This document shows, piece after piece, positions 1 through 8,662 of a stretch of DNA of 55,878 bases. Numbering within the stretch: position 1 is the first letter of the stretch; the number at the start of each line of letters is the position of its first letter. Made by a program: the position numbers and the translations under genes. Origin of the DNA: NIOZ-UU35 sp964344175 (lineage in GTDB: Bacteria; Chloroflexota; Anaerolineae; Anaerolineales; UBA11858); the NCBI GenBank assembly GCA_964344175.1, contig CAYFMI010000019.1:1-55878 (forward strand), read 5' to 3'. Under the pieces are notes generated by a model. The model made no database searches, was not told the DNA's origin, and was given only the letters and a program-made list of their open reading frames with translations.

Positions 1-2
1 AT

Positions 3-56
3 GATCCCTTCCGCCAGGTGCTGGACGCTGCCGGTGTCTCCGCAGAAGACTTCTAG
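3..56 (+). CDS. C-terminal end of an unidentified protein (partial)
   Basis: The first bases read in frame 3 as DPFRQVLDAAGVSAEDF followed by TAG, and a strong hairpin terminator lies just downstream. This is therefore probably the tail of a gene that begins outside the window. Only 17 residues are visible, too few to assign a family. BMP-family importers usually have the substrate-binding lipoprotein gene directly before the ATPase gene, so it could be that protein. That is inference from position only. Confidence 0.45.
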   Translation, partial: DPFRQVLDAAGVSAEDF

Positions 57-103
57 AACTAAGCCGAAATTTGATAGCTCAGGCTATCAACTAGGTGAAT
101 ATG

Positions 104-135
104 ACGGTGCGCAGCATACACTGCGCACCGTTTTT
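104..135 (+). terminator. Rho-independent terminator after the upstream gene
   Basis: An 11-bp perfect stem (ACGGTGCGCAG / CTGCGCACCGT) with a 6-nt loop is followed by a T-run. A smaller 8-bp hairpin (TTGATAGC / GCTATCAA, 71-90) lies between the stop codon and this terminator. Confidence 0.85.
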
Positions 136-251
136 CTATTTTTGGGTTTATAAGAATACCCAAATAGCCCTATTTTTCGAAAATCTCTTCCTAAGTACTT
201 TGTACAGTCTATTTAGGAATACCCCCATGAGATCCCTTTTCCGAACCATCA

Positions 252-260
252 TGATATAAT
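252..260 (+). promoter_or_regulatory. Candidate extended -10 promoter in the 57-448 gap
   Basis: The sequence TGATATAAT (TGN plus TATAAT) lies about 190 bases before the ABC ATPase gene. No good -35 hexamer is seen at the usual spacing, which is acceptable for an extended -10. The rest of the gap (57-448) holds the terminator, an inverted repeat TTCCTAA...TTAGGAA near 187-218, and a long untranslated leader. No recognised riboswitch was found in the leader. Confidence 0.4.
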
Positions 261-448
261 CGTGAGCTAATACCTTGTGCTTGTGGGTTTGTCGAAAACA
301 ACATCACCGACGCCACACATAGCTTTCTGCTGGAGTACAAAAAGAGCACGGAGATCAACACAATAGAATTAGGCGTTGTGCAGCAAATGAAATGAGAAGA
401 GATCTTTCATGAAATTGCACGATCCCTAAGAATATCGATGAGGTACTT

Positions 449-1972
449 ATGGCACCAATTCTTGAGCTACGTGGAATTACGAAGCGATTCCCAGGCGTGC
501 TAGCGAATGACCATATTGACCTGACCCTCCAACAGGGTGAGATCCATGCGTTATTAGGGGAAAATGGCGCCGGGAAAACAACGCTGATGAACATCCTTTA
601 TGGATTGTATGACCCGGACGAGGGGGAAGTATTTGTCCGAGATGAGAAGATTAACGTAAAATCTCCCAGCGATGCGATTTCTGCCGGTATTGGCATGGTT
701 CATCAGCATTTCATGTTGGTGCCTGTCTTTACGGTGACAGAGAACGTGATGTTGGGAGATGAAAGCACAAAGTTTGGGGGATTTCTAGATCGAAAATCCG
801 CCGCAAAACGCATTCAAGAAATTTCAGAACAATATCATCTCGAAGTAGATCCTCATGCATATGTGCGCGATTTACCCGTTGGTGTTCAGCAACGCGTAGA
901 AATTATCAAGCTGTTATACCGCGAGGCCGACATTCTCATTCTAGATGAACCAACCGCAGTCCTCACGCCGCAGGAAGTGGATGAACTTTTCTCCATTATG
1001 CGTTCATTGGTCGAACATGGCAAATCAATCATCTTTATCACGCATAAGCTGCGAGAAGTTCTGGAATTTGCCGATCGCATTACGGTTATCCGAGGCGGAA
1101 AAGTAGTCGGTTCAACCACACCCCAAGAAGCCGATCAGAAGACGCTGGCCTCGATGATGGTCGGGCGCGATGTAGACCTGCACGTTGATAAAGAACCGGC
1201 TCAACCGACCGATGTGGTGTTAGATGTGCAGAATATGGTTGTGCTCGATGACATCGATCAAGTTGCCGTTCGGGATGTTTCCTTCCAGGTACATGCAGGG
1301 GAGATTTTGGGGATCGCGGGGGTTCAGGGAAACGGACAAACCGAATTGGTCAAAGCCTTAACCGGGTTAACACACCCCGTTAGCGGCTCAGTAACCTTGC
1401 TTGATGAAGATATCTCTTCGGCTACCCCCCGTAAGATCACCGAATTAGGGTCAGCGCACATTCCTGAAGATCGGCAGCAGGATGGTCTGGTGCTGACGGC
1501 CACAATTTCAGATAACCTGGTGTTGAATACCTATTACCTGGCCCCTTATGCGCAAGGCGTCGTGGTTCAAAATAAGGTCGTTCTCGAAAATGCAGAAAAA
1601 ATCATCGAGAACTTCGATGTCCGCACCCCTAGTGCACTTATCCCGGTGGGATCCCTCTCTGGAGGAAATCAGCAGAAAGTGATCGTAGGGCGAGAATTCT
1701 CGCGCCCGATTCGTTTCTTGGTTGCTGCTCAACCCACTCGCGGTTTAGATGTCGGTTCAATTGAATATATTCATAACCGCCTGGTCGAGAAGCGCGATTC
1801 AGGTTGCGCCGTTTTGCTGGTCTCCACCGAGTTAGATGAAATTATGGAGCTTTCAGATCGCATCGCGGTCATGTACCGGGGAGCGATACTTGCAGTAGTA
1901 GATGCAAAAGATGTTACCAAAGAAGAGATTGGCCTGCTCATGGCTGGTGTTGTTGAAGAAGCCGGCAGCTAA
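449..1972 (+). CDS. BMP-type sugar/nucleoside ABC importer, ATP-binding protein (two ABC domains)
   Basis: This 507-residue cytoplasmic ATPase carries two fused nucleotide-binding domains, the layout of RbsA/MglA and of the YufO/NupO nucleoside importers. The N-terminal domain has a full Walker A (GENGAGKTT, about residue 39) and Walker B (ILILDEPTAVLTP). The C-terminal domain has the family's variant P-loop (GVQGNGQTE), an LSGGNQQK signature and a Walker B reading LVAAQPTRGLD, where Gln replaces the catalytic Glu. That makes this half the degenerate site. The start at 449 is supported by GAGGT about 5 bases upstream. The two permease genes follow at 21 and 3 bp, so the three form an operon. 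Nucleosides are the likeliest cargo because both permeases are of the BMP-linked type, but the substrate is not proven. Confidence 0.92.
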   Translation: MAPILELRGITKRFPGVLANDHIDLTLQQGEIHALLGENGAGKTTLMNILYGLYDPDEGEVFVRDEKINVKSPSDAISAGIGMVHQHFMLVPVFTVTENVMLGDESTKFGGFLDRKSAAKRIQEISEQYHLEVDPHAYVRDLPVGVQQRVEIIKLLYREADILILDEPTAVLTPQEVDELFSIMRSLVEHGKSIIFITHKLREVLEFADRITVIRGGKVVGSTTPQEADQKTLASMMVGRDVDLHVDKEPAQPTDVVLDVQNMVVLDDIDQVAVRDVSFQVHAGEILGIAGVQGNGQTELVKALTGLTHPVSGSVTLLDEDISSATPRKITELGSAHIPEDRQQDGLVLTATISDNLVLNTYYLAPYAQGVVVQNKVVLENAEKIIENFDVRTPSALIPVGSLSGGNQQKVIVGREFSRPIRFLVAAQPTRGLDVGSIEYIHNRLVEKRDSGCAVLLVSTELDEIMELSDRIAVMYRGAILAVVDAKDVTKEEIGLLMAGVVEEAGS

Positions 1973-1993
1973 TTGAGATATGAGGAATAATCT

Positions 1994-3241
1994 ATGAGTG
2001 ACAAGGAAAACGGGAAGCCCAAAAAGAAAGATGCAGGCAAAATCTTTCTGGAAGAAATTTCGAAAAGCCCCCTGACTGTAACCATTTTAGCCATTGTCAG
2101 CGGCCTGATATTGGGTGGACTCTTGGTCGCCATTACAACCGAAGAAGTTTATGCCGCTTTCAGCAGTTCTCCCTGGGAAGCGGTTAAGATTGGAGCGAAT
2201 GCAGCCTGGAAAACCTATCAGGCTTTGTTCAATGGCTCCGTTGGGAATCCTGCCCGTATCATCGACGCCTTCCAGGCCGGAGACCCGGAGGAAATTCGCA
2301 AAGCAGTTAACCCGTTCTTCGAAAGTCTGGTGCAGTCAACGCCCTACATTTTTGCCGGATTGGCGGTTGCTCTGGGCTTTCGCGTTGGGTTGTTCAATAT
2401 TGGCGCAGAAGGGCAAATTTTTATCGGCGCGACAACCACAGTCGTTGCAGCCATCTTCTTAAAAGGCCTGCCTGCCATCATCCATGTGCCAATATCCTTG
2501 CTGGCCGGTTTTGTTGGCGGTGGTTTGTGGGGCTTCATCCCAGGGTGGTTGAAAGCAGCAACGGGGGGGCATGAAGTCATCAATACGATCATGATGAACT
2601 ACATTGCCTTTCGGTTGAGTGAGTTTCTATTGCGCGGCCCCCTGAAGAACCCCGAAGGTTATACTCCGGTTAGCGCACCTATTGAAGATTCGGCCAAGCT
2701 ATTCCGCTTTTTCGAGAACCCGATTCGCTTTCACATTGGGTTCTTTATCGCGTTGGGGGTTGCCTATTTAGTCTATTTGTTCTTGTTCAAGACGACTTGG
2801 GGCTTTACCCTGCGGACCGTTGGCGCCAACCCCAGAGCGGCAAAATATGCCGGGATGAGCATTGTCAGTAGCACGGTACTGGCGATGTTCTTGTCGGGAG
2901 GTCTTGCGGGTTTGGCGGGCGCTAATGAGGTATTGGGTGTCAATCATAATCTGGCAGTGGCTTTCTCATCGGGGTATGGTTTCGACTCGATTGCGTTGGC
3001 GTTGTTGGGGAAGAGCCACCCATTTGGCGTGGTGTTATCGGCGATCATGTTTGGATTTTTGCGCAACGGTGCGATCCAAATGCAGTTGACCGCCGGTATC
3101 CCCATTGACATTATTTCTGTTTTGCAAGCAGCTATCCTGGCATTCATCGCTGCCCCTGCGATTATTCGTACAATTTATCGCCTCAAGGAGCCGGATATGG
3201 ATTTGGACGCGGTAACCTTGCGTGGCTGGGGAGGCAACTAA
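1994..3241 (+). CDS. ABC importer permease, BMP/nucleoside type (first subunit)
   Basis: This 415-residue polytopic membrane protein belongs to the BPD_transp_2 permease family (RbsC/YufP-like). A charged cytoplasmic N-terminus (about 25 residues) precedes the first hydrophobic helix. An extracellular stretch follows, and then the conserved core around GLFNIGAEGQIFIGA and GGHEVINTIMMNYIA, the motifs typical of nucleoside-importer permeases. It pairs with the second permease encoded 3 bp downstream to form the transmembrane channel driven by the double ATPase upstream. Confidence 0.9.
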   Translation: MSDKENGKPKKKDAGKIFLEEISKSPLTVTILAIVSGLILGGLLVAITTEEVYAAFSSSPWEAVKIGANAAWKTYQALFNGSVGNPARIIDAFQAGDPEEIRKAVNPFFESLVQSTPYIFAGLAVALGFRVGLFNIGAEGQIFIGATTTVVAAIFLKGLPAIIHVPISLLAGFVGGGLWGFIPGWLKAATGGHEVINTIMMNYIAFRLSEFLLRGPLKNPEGYTPVSAPIEDSAKLFRFFENPIRFHIGFFIALGVAYLVYLFLFKTTWGFTLRTVGANPRAAKYAGMSIVSSTVLAMFLSGGLAGLAGANEVLGVNHNLAVAFSSGYGFDSIALALLGKSHPFGVVLSAIMFGFLRNGAIQMQLTAGIPIDIISVLQAAILAFIAAPAIIRTIYRLKEPDMDLDAVTLRGWGGN

Positions 3242-3244
3242 CCC

Positions 3245-4507
3245 ATGGCTACAATGACTGCGAACAACAATGTTGAATATATTTCGCCCACTCGACGGCG
3301 AGTGATGGGAATCATCTTTTTGGCCGTGGCTGTTCTGTTGTGGTTATTATTCGCCCGTGGGCTGGATCCCGAAGTTGTCACAACCTTTGGGTTGACACCC
3401 GGCGGTTCGGCGCAGGAATTGCCCGATTGGGTTTTCAACAGCCTGTCAATGCTAAATTCCCTGGCGTTCATTAGCGCGGCTTTGGGCGCTTACCAATTAG
3501 CGCGTGGTTTTGGCAAACGCACCAACCTGACCTTGGGGTTTGTTGCCATGATTTTCGTGTTTGGATTTCTTACTTGGGCGACTTCGGGGGCAACCCTCAA
3601 CCTGGCTGGCTTGCTGCGCAGCGCTCTGGTGAAAGCTGTGCCGTTGACTATTGGCGCGCTTTCTGGCGTTTTGTGTGAACGCTCTGGTGTGGTTAATATT
3701 GCCATCGAGGGCATGATGCTGACTGGTGCGTTTGTAGGCGCTTTTGTGGGCAGTGTGACGAATATTTGGATTGGCTTGTTGGCGGCAGTGTTAGCGGGCG
3801 GATTGCTGGCTTCGATTCTGGCTGTACTGTCGATCAAGTATAAGACCGATCAGATTATCGCCGGAACCGTGATTAATATTTTCGCGACCGGAATCACATC
3901 GTTCCTTTCGGCGAAGTTCTTGCAAAAATACCAGCACCTGAATGACCCCGGGCGATTCCCCACCATCGAAGTGCCGGTGTTGTCGAAAATCCCCTTCATT
4001 GGCCCAATTATGTTCCAGCACAACATGTTTGTGTATGCGGTATACATTTTCTTGATCGTGCTGACTGTGGGATTGTATTACACCCGTTGGGGATTGCGCA
4101 CCCGGTCGGTGGGTGAGCATCCCAAAGCTGCTGATACATTGGGCATTAATGTATTCCGCACGCGTTACCTATCGGTGATTTTGGGCGGTTTCATGGCTGG
4201 GTTTGGGGGCGCCTATTTTACGTTGGGTTCGGTAGGTCGCTTTGACGAAGTGATGACCGCCGGACGCGGGTTCATTGGGTTAGCGGCGATGATCTTTGGG
4301 AATTGGAACCCGGTTGGGTCATTTGGCGCGGGTCTTTTGTTTGGCTTCTTCGATGCGCTATCGGCGAAGATGGCAATTCTCAAAGTGCCAATTCCATCCG
4401 AGGTGATGCTCATGTTCCCCTACATTGCTACAATGGTGGCGCTGGCTGGGGTAGTTGGCCGTGGGCAAATGCCCGCCGCCGATGGGCAGCCCTATGAGAA
4501 AGAGTAA
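3245..4507 (+). CDS. ABC importer permease, BMP/nucleoside type (second subunit)
   Basis: This 420-residue polytopic permease is homologous to YufQ/NupQ. It has the signature LCERSGVVNIAIEGMMLTGA and the cytoplasmic coupling region around GEHPKAADTLGINV. The start ATG at 3245 has a GGAGG-like site about 10 bases before it, inside the end of the previous gene, suggesting translational coupling. The gene ends just before a bidirectional terminator and is the last gene of the importer operon. Confidence 0.9.
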   Translation: MATMTANNNVEYISPTRRRVMGIIFLAVAVLLWLLFARGLDPEVVTTFGLTPGGSAQELPDWVFNSLSMLNSLAFISAALGAYQLARGFGKRTNLTLGFVAMIFVFGFLTWATSGATLNLAGLLRSALVKAVPLTIGALSGVLCERSGVVNIAIEGMMLTGAFVGAFVGSVTNIWIGLLAAVLAGGLLASILAVLSIKYKTDQIIAGTVINIFATGITSFLSAKFLQKYQHLNDPGRFPTIEVPVLSKIPFIGPIMFQHNMFVYAVYIFLIVLTVGLYYTRWGLRTRSVGEHPKAADTLGINVFRTRYLSVILGGFMAGFGGAYFTLGSVGRFDEVMTAGRGFIGLAAMIFGNWNPVGSFGAGLLFGFFDALSAKMAILKVPIPSEVMLMFPYIATMVALAGVVGRGQMPAADGQPYEKE

Positions 4508-4511
4508 ATAA

Positions 4512-4545
4512 AAAAAGAGCCGGTGCGAACGCACCGGCTCTTTTT
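4512..4545. terminator. Bidirectional terminator between convergent genes
   Basis: An 11-bp stem AGAGCCGGTGC / GCACCGGCTCT with loop GAAC is flanked by an A-run upstream and a T-run downstream. It can stop both the importer operon (plus) and the URO-D-family gene (minus), whose stop codon lies within the T-run side. Confidence 0.92.
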
Positions 4546-5701
4546 ATCGAAGGGGGTATGTTCCAAATTCTTCGACGGCATCCACCATCGCAAGGACATT
4601 TTCCGGAGGAACATCGGTCATGATGGTATGCACCGAAGCAACCATATATCCCCCACCGGGGCCTAAATGCTCGATGACGCGTTTGACTTCCTGGCGCACA
4701 TCATCCGGTGATCCGTAAGGTAAAACCTTGTGGGTATCAATGCCGCCGCAAAAGACCATGTTTTTCCCAAAGCGTTGCTTCAATGCTGCCAGGTCGGCCA
4801 TCTTTCCGGCTGAGGTTTGAATGGGGTTGAGAATATCGACCCCAATCTCGATGAAGTCGTCAATTAGCGGGACGACATCGCCATCGGTATGGAAGAAGAC
4901 CTTGGCCTTTGTGCGCTCTTTGATGAATTGAATGAGATCCGCGTGGATGGGTTTGAGAATATCGCGATACATTTGGGGAGAGATCAATAAACTCTCTTGG
5001 GTTCCAAGATCATCACCAATTTTGATGATGTCCACATTGTCGCCCAATTCATGCAAAAATGGCCCCATTAATTCTTTGCATACCTTACCAATTTTCGTCA
5101 GCAGCGCTTTAGCAAAGTCGGGATCCATTGCCATGTTAAGCAAAAAGACATCCATACCCTGCATTGCGTGGGCACGCTCAAAGGGGAATAACAGCCAGGG
5201 GGTTGCAAGGATTGCATATTCGTTTTGCTCAGCCAGCTGTTGGGCTTGTGCGCGCACATGGGCCACGCGCGTCGGGTCACTCATATCTGGCCAGCCGGGG
5301 TAATTTTCAATATCTCCGATGGTTTTTGCATCGGGGATTGGATGAACGCCAGGATACCAGTAATCCGGCTCGACCTCACGTTGGCCGCTGCCCCACGAAT
5401 CAACGAAATCACTGTGTGGAGGGCGCTCTCGGTTGCGTTTCAGCACCGAGGCTGGCTCCAGATCTCGGACGCCGCGCACATCGCTGTGCAGGCGCTGCAT
5501 GGTTGCTTCATCAATTTTCGCGGTTCCTAATTCCGGCCACTGGTAAATATAATCATCTGGGGCCTCGATGCCGACTAGCTTTTTGATTCCCTGATATGTT
5601 TTCATTTTGATGCCGGTGGCGTTGCTCACACCCAGGACGATAGGTACTCGATCTGGTTTTTCGTGATTGATGGCCGCCAATACGCGTTCACGGGGGGTCA
5701 T
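4544..5701 (-). CDS. Uroporphyrinogen decarboxylase-superfamily protein (not HemE)
   Basis: This 385-residue cytoplasmic TIM-barrel protein begins MTPRERVLAAINHEKPDRVP, the opening typical of the URO-D/MtaA superfamily (COG0407). Members include heme-pathway HemE and corrinoid or thiol methyltransferases. It does not match HemE closely. The zinc motif HxCG of MtaA-type methyltransferases is replaced by FHTDGD, and the only similar Cys is in FCGGID. A classical Zn-thiolate methyltransferase site is therefore not evident, and its reaction is unknown. A small gene sits 23 bp upstream on the same strand and probably shares its transcript. No corrinoid protein or methyltransferase partner is encoded nearby. 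Confidence 0.85.
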   Translation of the reverse strand: MTPRERVLAAINHEKPDRVPIVLGVSNATGIKMKTYQGIKKLVGIEAPDDYIYQWPELGTAKIDEATMQRLHSDVRGVRDLEPASVLKRNRERPPHSDFVDSWGSGQREVEPDYWYPGVHPIPDAKTIGDIENYPGWPDMSDPTRVAHVRAQAQQLAEQNEYAILATPWLLFPFERAHAMQGMDVFLLNMAMDPDFAKALLTKIGKVCKELMGPFLHELGDNVDIIKIGDDLGTQESLLISPQMYRDILKPIHADLIQFIKERTKAKVFFHTDGDVVPLIDDFIEIGVDILNPIQTSAGKMADLAALKQRFGKNMVFCGGIDTHKVLPYGSPDDVRQEVKRVIEHLGPGGGYMVASVHTIMTDVPPENVLAMVDAVEEFGTYPLR

Positions 5702-5724
5702 AGATATGGGGACTCCTTCTCCTG

Positions 5725-5967
5725 TTACGTTAATTCTTCAGTAGACAAACCCAGCGCTTTCAGCACCAGCCAGACGGGACGGTCGCGCATTTCGGCAAAG
5801 ACTTTGCGCACCCGGTGAAAAGCAGCTTTTTTCTCGGTTGGGGCAAAGAATCCGGGTTTCTTTTGCGCGCTGAGATAGTGATCGGCACCCGTAGATGTGC
5901 CATCGCTATTGTCCAGCGCACTTTTGGTATAGGATATGAGAAATTCGGTATAACGTGTTTGGTCCAT
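5725..5967 (-). CDS. Small conserved-looking protein upstream of the URO-D-family gene
   Basis: An 80-residue soluble protein without signal peptide or membrane segment. It has a basic, helical-looking middle (KKAAFHRVRKVFAEMRDR) and no Cys. I do not recognise the family. It lies 23 bp before the URO-D-family gene in the same direction, which supports co-expression. The ribosome-binding site is weak (AATGAAGT before the ATG). Confidence 0.5.
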   Translation of the reverse strand: MDQTRYTEFLISYTKSALDNSDGTSTGADHYLSAQKKPGFFAPTEKKAAFHRVRKVFAEMRDRPVWLVLKALGLSTEELT

Positions 5968-6020
5968 ACTTCATTTTCTTCGCGTGATGTGCGATTACTG
6001 AAAACCCTTTACTTTGAATG

Positions 6021-7559
6021 CTAGAGCCGCCCCAATAATTTGATCTCCGGCCAAATGAAGGGCAGCGCCAAGAGACCAATGCCGCCCAAGACGGCTGCCA
6101 TGGCGAGCACGCTCATTACAGTAGAGAAAGTTGCCAGGGGTAACAAGTTCAGTAGAGTATAGGCCAGCAAGCCGCCGATCAGCGCCACAAGAGAGATCCG
6201 CAGCAGGGGTTTCCCAATTTTCAGCCAGCCAGGAATGCTCTTGCTGATCAGCCACATAAGAAAAGCGGCCTCGGCGCTAAATGCCAACGTATTGGCGAGA
6301 CCGATACCCGGTGCGCCCAGTGCGGGAGCCAGAAACAATCCCATCAAAATAAAGGATATTGCTGTGATGCCCGATACCCATAAAGGCGTCAGTGCCTTTT
6401 GCTGCGCATAGAAGGCGCGTACCGCTACTTCGAGTAACGAGTGACCAACAAGCCCGGCCATGTAGGCGCGTGATGTCCAGACGACCAATTCAGAAAGGGC
6501 GCTATCAAAGCCCAGGATACCCACAACCGGACGGATTCCTACGGCAAGCAGCACAGCGCTGGGCAAGGTCAGCGCCAGGATGGCGCGTACGGTGTTATTA
6601 AGCGTGATGCGGAATTGTTCCCAATCCTGACGAGTAATCTGTTCGGAGAGTGTCGGCAAGAGTACGGTTCCAATGGCTGTGCCGATCAACGATTCGGGGA
6701 CTTGCATGAAGAGCCAGCCATACACCAGCGCAGTGACCGAGCCGGTAACCAGGCGTGAGGCGAGGTTATCTTGGGCCAGAAAAATGATGTGGATGAATAA
6801 GACCGTGCCAATGCGCGGTAGCATTAGCTTAAGCACTTTTACAACGCTGGGATGTGTTAGGTTGATGCGCGGCGTCCATTTGAATTTGAAGCGCACCAGC
6901 CCAGGAATTTGAATCACTAGAAAGAGGAATGCTCCCAAAATTGTGCCGTACACCAGACCATGCACACCCAGCCCCAGAGCGGGTAACGTGATCCCCCCCA
7001 GGGTGTAGCCCTGCTCTGGGTAGAGAATCACCACCCCAATCAGCGCGCCGATATCATACATACTGGGAGCCAGCGCCGGGAGCAAGAAATGCTGGTTGGC
7101 TTGTAATCCGGCAATCACCAATCCGCTGATCGAAAATAGCACCGTAGCGATTAGATTCAATCGCATTAATTCGATGACCAGCGATTGCTGCTCGGCGCTG
7201 AATCCGGGCACAACGCCCAAACGGGCGGTGACGATCTGCTCGGCGAACACGGCAATCAAGACCGAAAATCCAGCCGTGACGAGAAAAAGCAGGTTACCGA
7301 TGCGGGAGAAGACATCCCAGGCGGCTTTGGCGCCATCCTTCTCCAGGCGCTCACTAAGCACGGGGATCAGCGCCATAGCTAACGCCCCGCCAGAGATTAA
7401 CGCGAAGAGCAGATCGGGGTAGTTATTGGCAGCGTGGAAAGCATCTAATTCTGGGATGTCGGTTGTGCGGGCGATGATCGTCTGGCGGATAAATCCCAGC
7501 AGCTTTTCAAGGCCAAAGAACACACTAACAATGATGGTGGATCGGGCAATATGTTTCAT
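6021..7559 (-). CDS. murJ: MurJ/MviN-family lipid II flippase
   Basis: This 512-residue integral membrane protein of the MOP superfamily has about 13-14 predicted helices. The N-terminus contains the family hallmark FFGLEKLLGFIRQTIIARTT followed by a helix ending in DAFHAANNYPDLLFAL. MurJ flips lipid-linked peptidoglycan precursor across the cytoplasmic membrane. Length and helix layout are normal for the family. It is transcribed divergently from the first DegV gene. MOP exporters of polysaccharide are the main alternative, but the N-terminal motif favours MurJ. Confidence 0.88.
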   Translation of the reverse strand: MKHIARSTIIVSVFFGLEKLLGFIRQTIIARTTDIPELDAFHAANNYPDLLFALISGGALAMALIPVLSERLEKDGAKAAWDVFSRIGNLLFLVTAGFSVLIAVFAEQIVTARLGVVPGFSAEQQSLVIELMRLNLIATVLFSISGLVIAGLQANQHFLLPALAPSMYDIGALIGVVILYPEQGYTLGGITLPALGLGVHGLVYGTILGAFLFLVIQIPGLVRFKFKWTPRINLTHPSVVKVLKLMLPRIGTVLFIHIIFLAQDNLASRLVTGSVTALVYGWLFMQVPESLIGTAIGTVLLPTLSEQITRQDWEQFRITLNNTVRAILALTLPSAVLLAVGIRPVVGILGFDSALSELVVWTSRAYMAGLVGHSLLEVAVRAFYAQQKALTPLWVSGITAISFILMGLFLAPALGAPGIGLANTLAFSAEAAFLMWLISKSIPGWLKIGKPLLRISLVALIGGLLAYTLLNLLPLATFSTVMSVLAMAAVLGGIGLLALPFIWPEIKLLGRL

Positions 7560-7742
7560 AGGCTTAATGGCCTAAGTATAGCATGTGAGCGCAGCGAAGT
7601 GGCCCCAATTTCGCGGCAGATCATCGAACGTCGGATGGTATAATTCCCCGCACTTTATACAATTGGGATTTATGCAGTTCATTGAAACATTAACTTTGGG
7701 AGCTGTGTGAGAAATCTCAAATTTATTTTAGGAGAAATCATT

Positions 7743-8594
7743 GTGTCAAAAGTAGCCATTGTAACCGACAGTTCGGCCTATTTGCCCGAAGAATTTGTCA
7801 AACAGTATGATATTCACGTCGTGCCCCTACAATTGATCTGGGCCGGTGAAACCTTTCGTGATGGCGTCGATATTCAGCCGGTAGAATTTTATACGCGTTT
7901 GCAATCGACTTCGGTGATGCCAACCACTTCACAACCTTCGGCAGCAGAGTTCATAACCGTTTTCGAGAAACTCCACAACCAGGGCGCTGAGATCCTGGCG
8001 ATGCTAATCTCGAGTAAACTCTCTGGCACAATCGCCTCGGCGGAACAAGCCAAGCAAATGCTCCCCGATGCGCGCATTGAAATTGTCGATTCCCAGTGCG
8101 CCTCGACAGAGTTGAGTTTTCATCTGCTCGAAGTTGCCCGCGCCGCGGCGAACGGCGCAGACCTGGCTGCTTGCAAAGAAATCGCCCAAAACGCCCGCTC
8201 CCGCAGCGGGATCGTTTTTGCAGTAGACACTTTGGAATTTCTACATCGAGGTGGGCGCATTGGCGGCGGCAAGCGCTTCTTGGGTTCGATGCTTAACATC
8301 AAACCCATTCTGGATCTTCAGGAGGGCAGCATCGAGGCTGTCGAATCGGTGCGCACCCGCCGAAAAGCCCACGCCCGTTTGGTAGAATTATTGCTAGAGC
8401 GCACCCAGGGTCAGACCTTGCAATATGTGGGAGTTTCTCATGCCGATGCCCAGGAGGATGCTGCTGCTCTACTGGCCAGCGTTCAGCAGGTCGCTGAAGT
8501 GGGTGAAACATTACTGATCGATCTCAGCCCGGCGATTGGCACACATGTTGGGCCGGGCACGCTTACGCTGTCGTATATGTGCGAAGAAATGTAA
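7743..8594 (+). CDS. DegV-family fatty-acid-binding protein (copy 1)
   Basis: From the GTG at 7743 this is a 283-residue soluble protein, the same length as its paralogue at 10210. I prefer this start because AGGAG lies about 8 bases upstream and MSKVAIVTDSSAYLP aligns exactly with the paralogue's start; an upstream GTG at 7707 would add 12 unmatched residues. DegV/FakB proteins bind a fatty acid and present it to the kinase FakA. Family motifs seen are VMPTTSQPS (lipid-contact loop), AVDTLEFLHRGGRIGG and IGTHVGPGTL near the C-terminus. No FakA kinase gene is in the window. A TATAAT at 7639-7644 may be part of its promoter. Confidence 0.9.
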   Translation: MSKVAIVTDSSAYLPEEFVKQYDIHVVPLQLIWAGETFRDGVDIQPVEFYTRLQSTSVMPTTSQPSAAEFITVFEKLHNQGAEILAMLISSKLSGTIASAEQAKQMLPDARIEIVDSQCASTELSFHLLEVARAAANGADLAACKEIAQNARSRSGIVFAVDTLEFLHRGGRIGGGKRFLGSMLNIKPILDLQEGSIEAVESVRTRRKAHARLVELLLERTQGQTLQYVGVSHADAQEDAAALLASVQQVAEVGETLLIDLSPAIGTHVGPGTLTLSYMCEEM

Positions 8595-8662
8595 CCGCAC
8601 TACTTCAATAGTACAGGGTTTTATAAATTGCTCTCAAGAAATTCGGAAGGTAGGTGAGGCTG

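Noticed and set aside
264..396. Open stretch before the ABC ATPase gene (reads ENNITDATHSFLLEY...)
   Set aside because: No ATG, GTG or TTG in the frame and a stop just upstream; probably chance within the leader.
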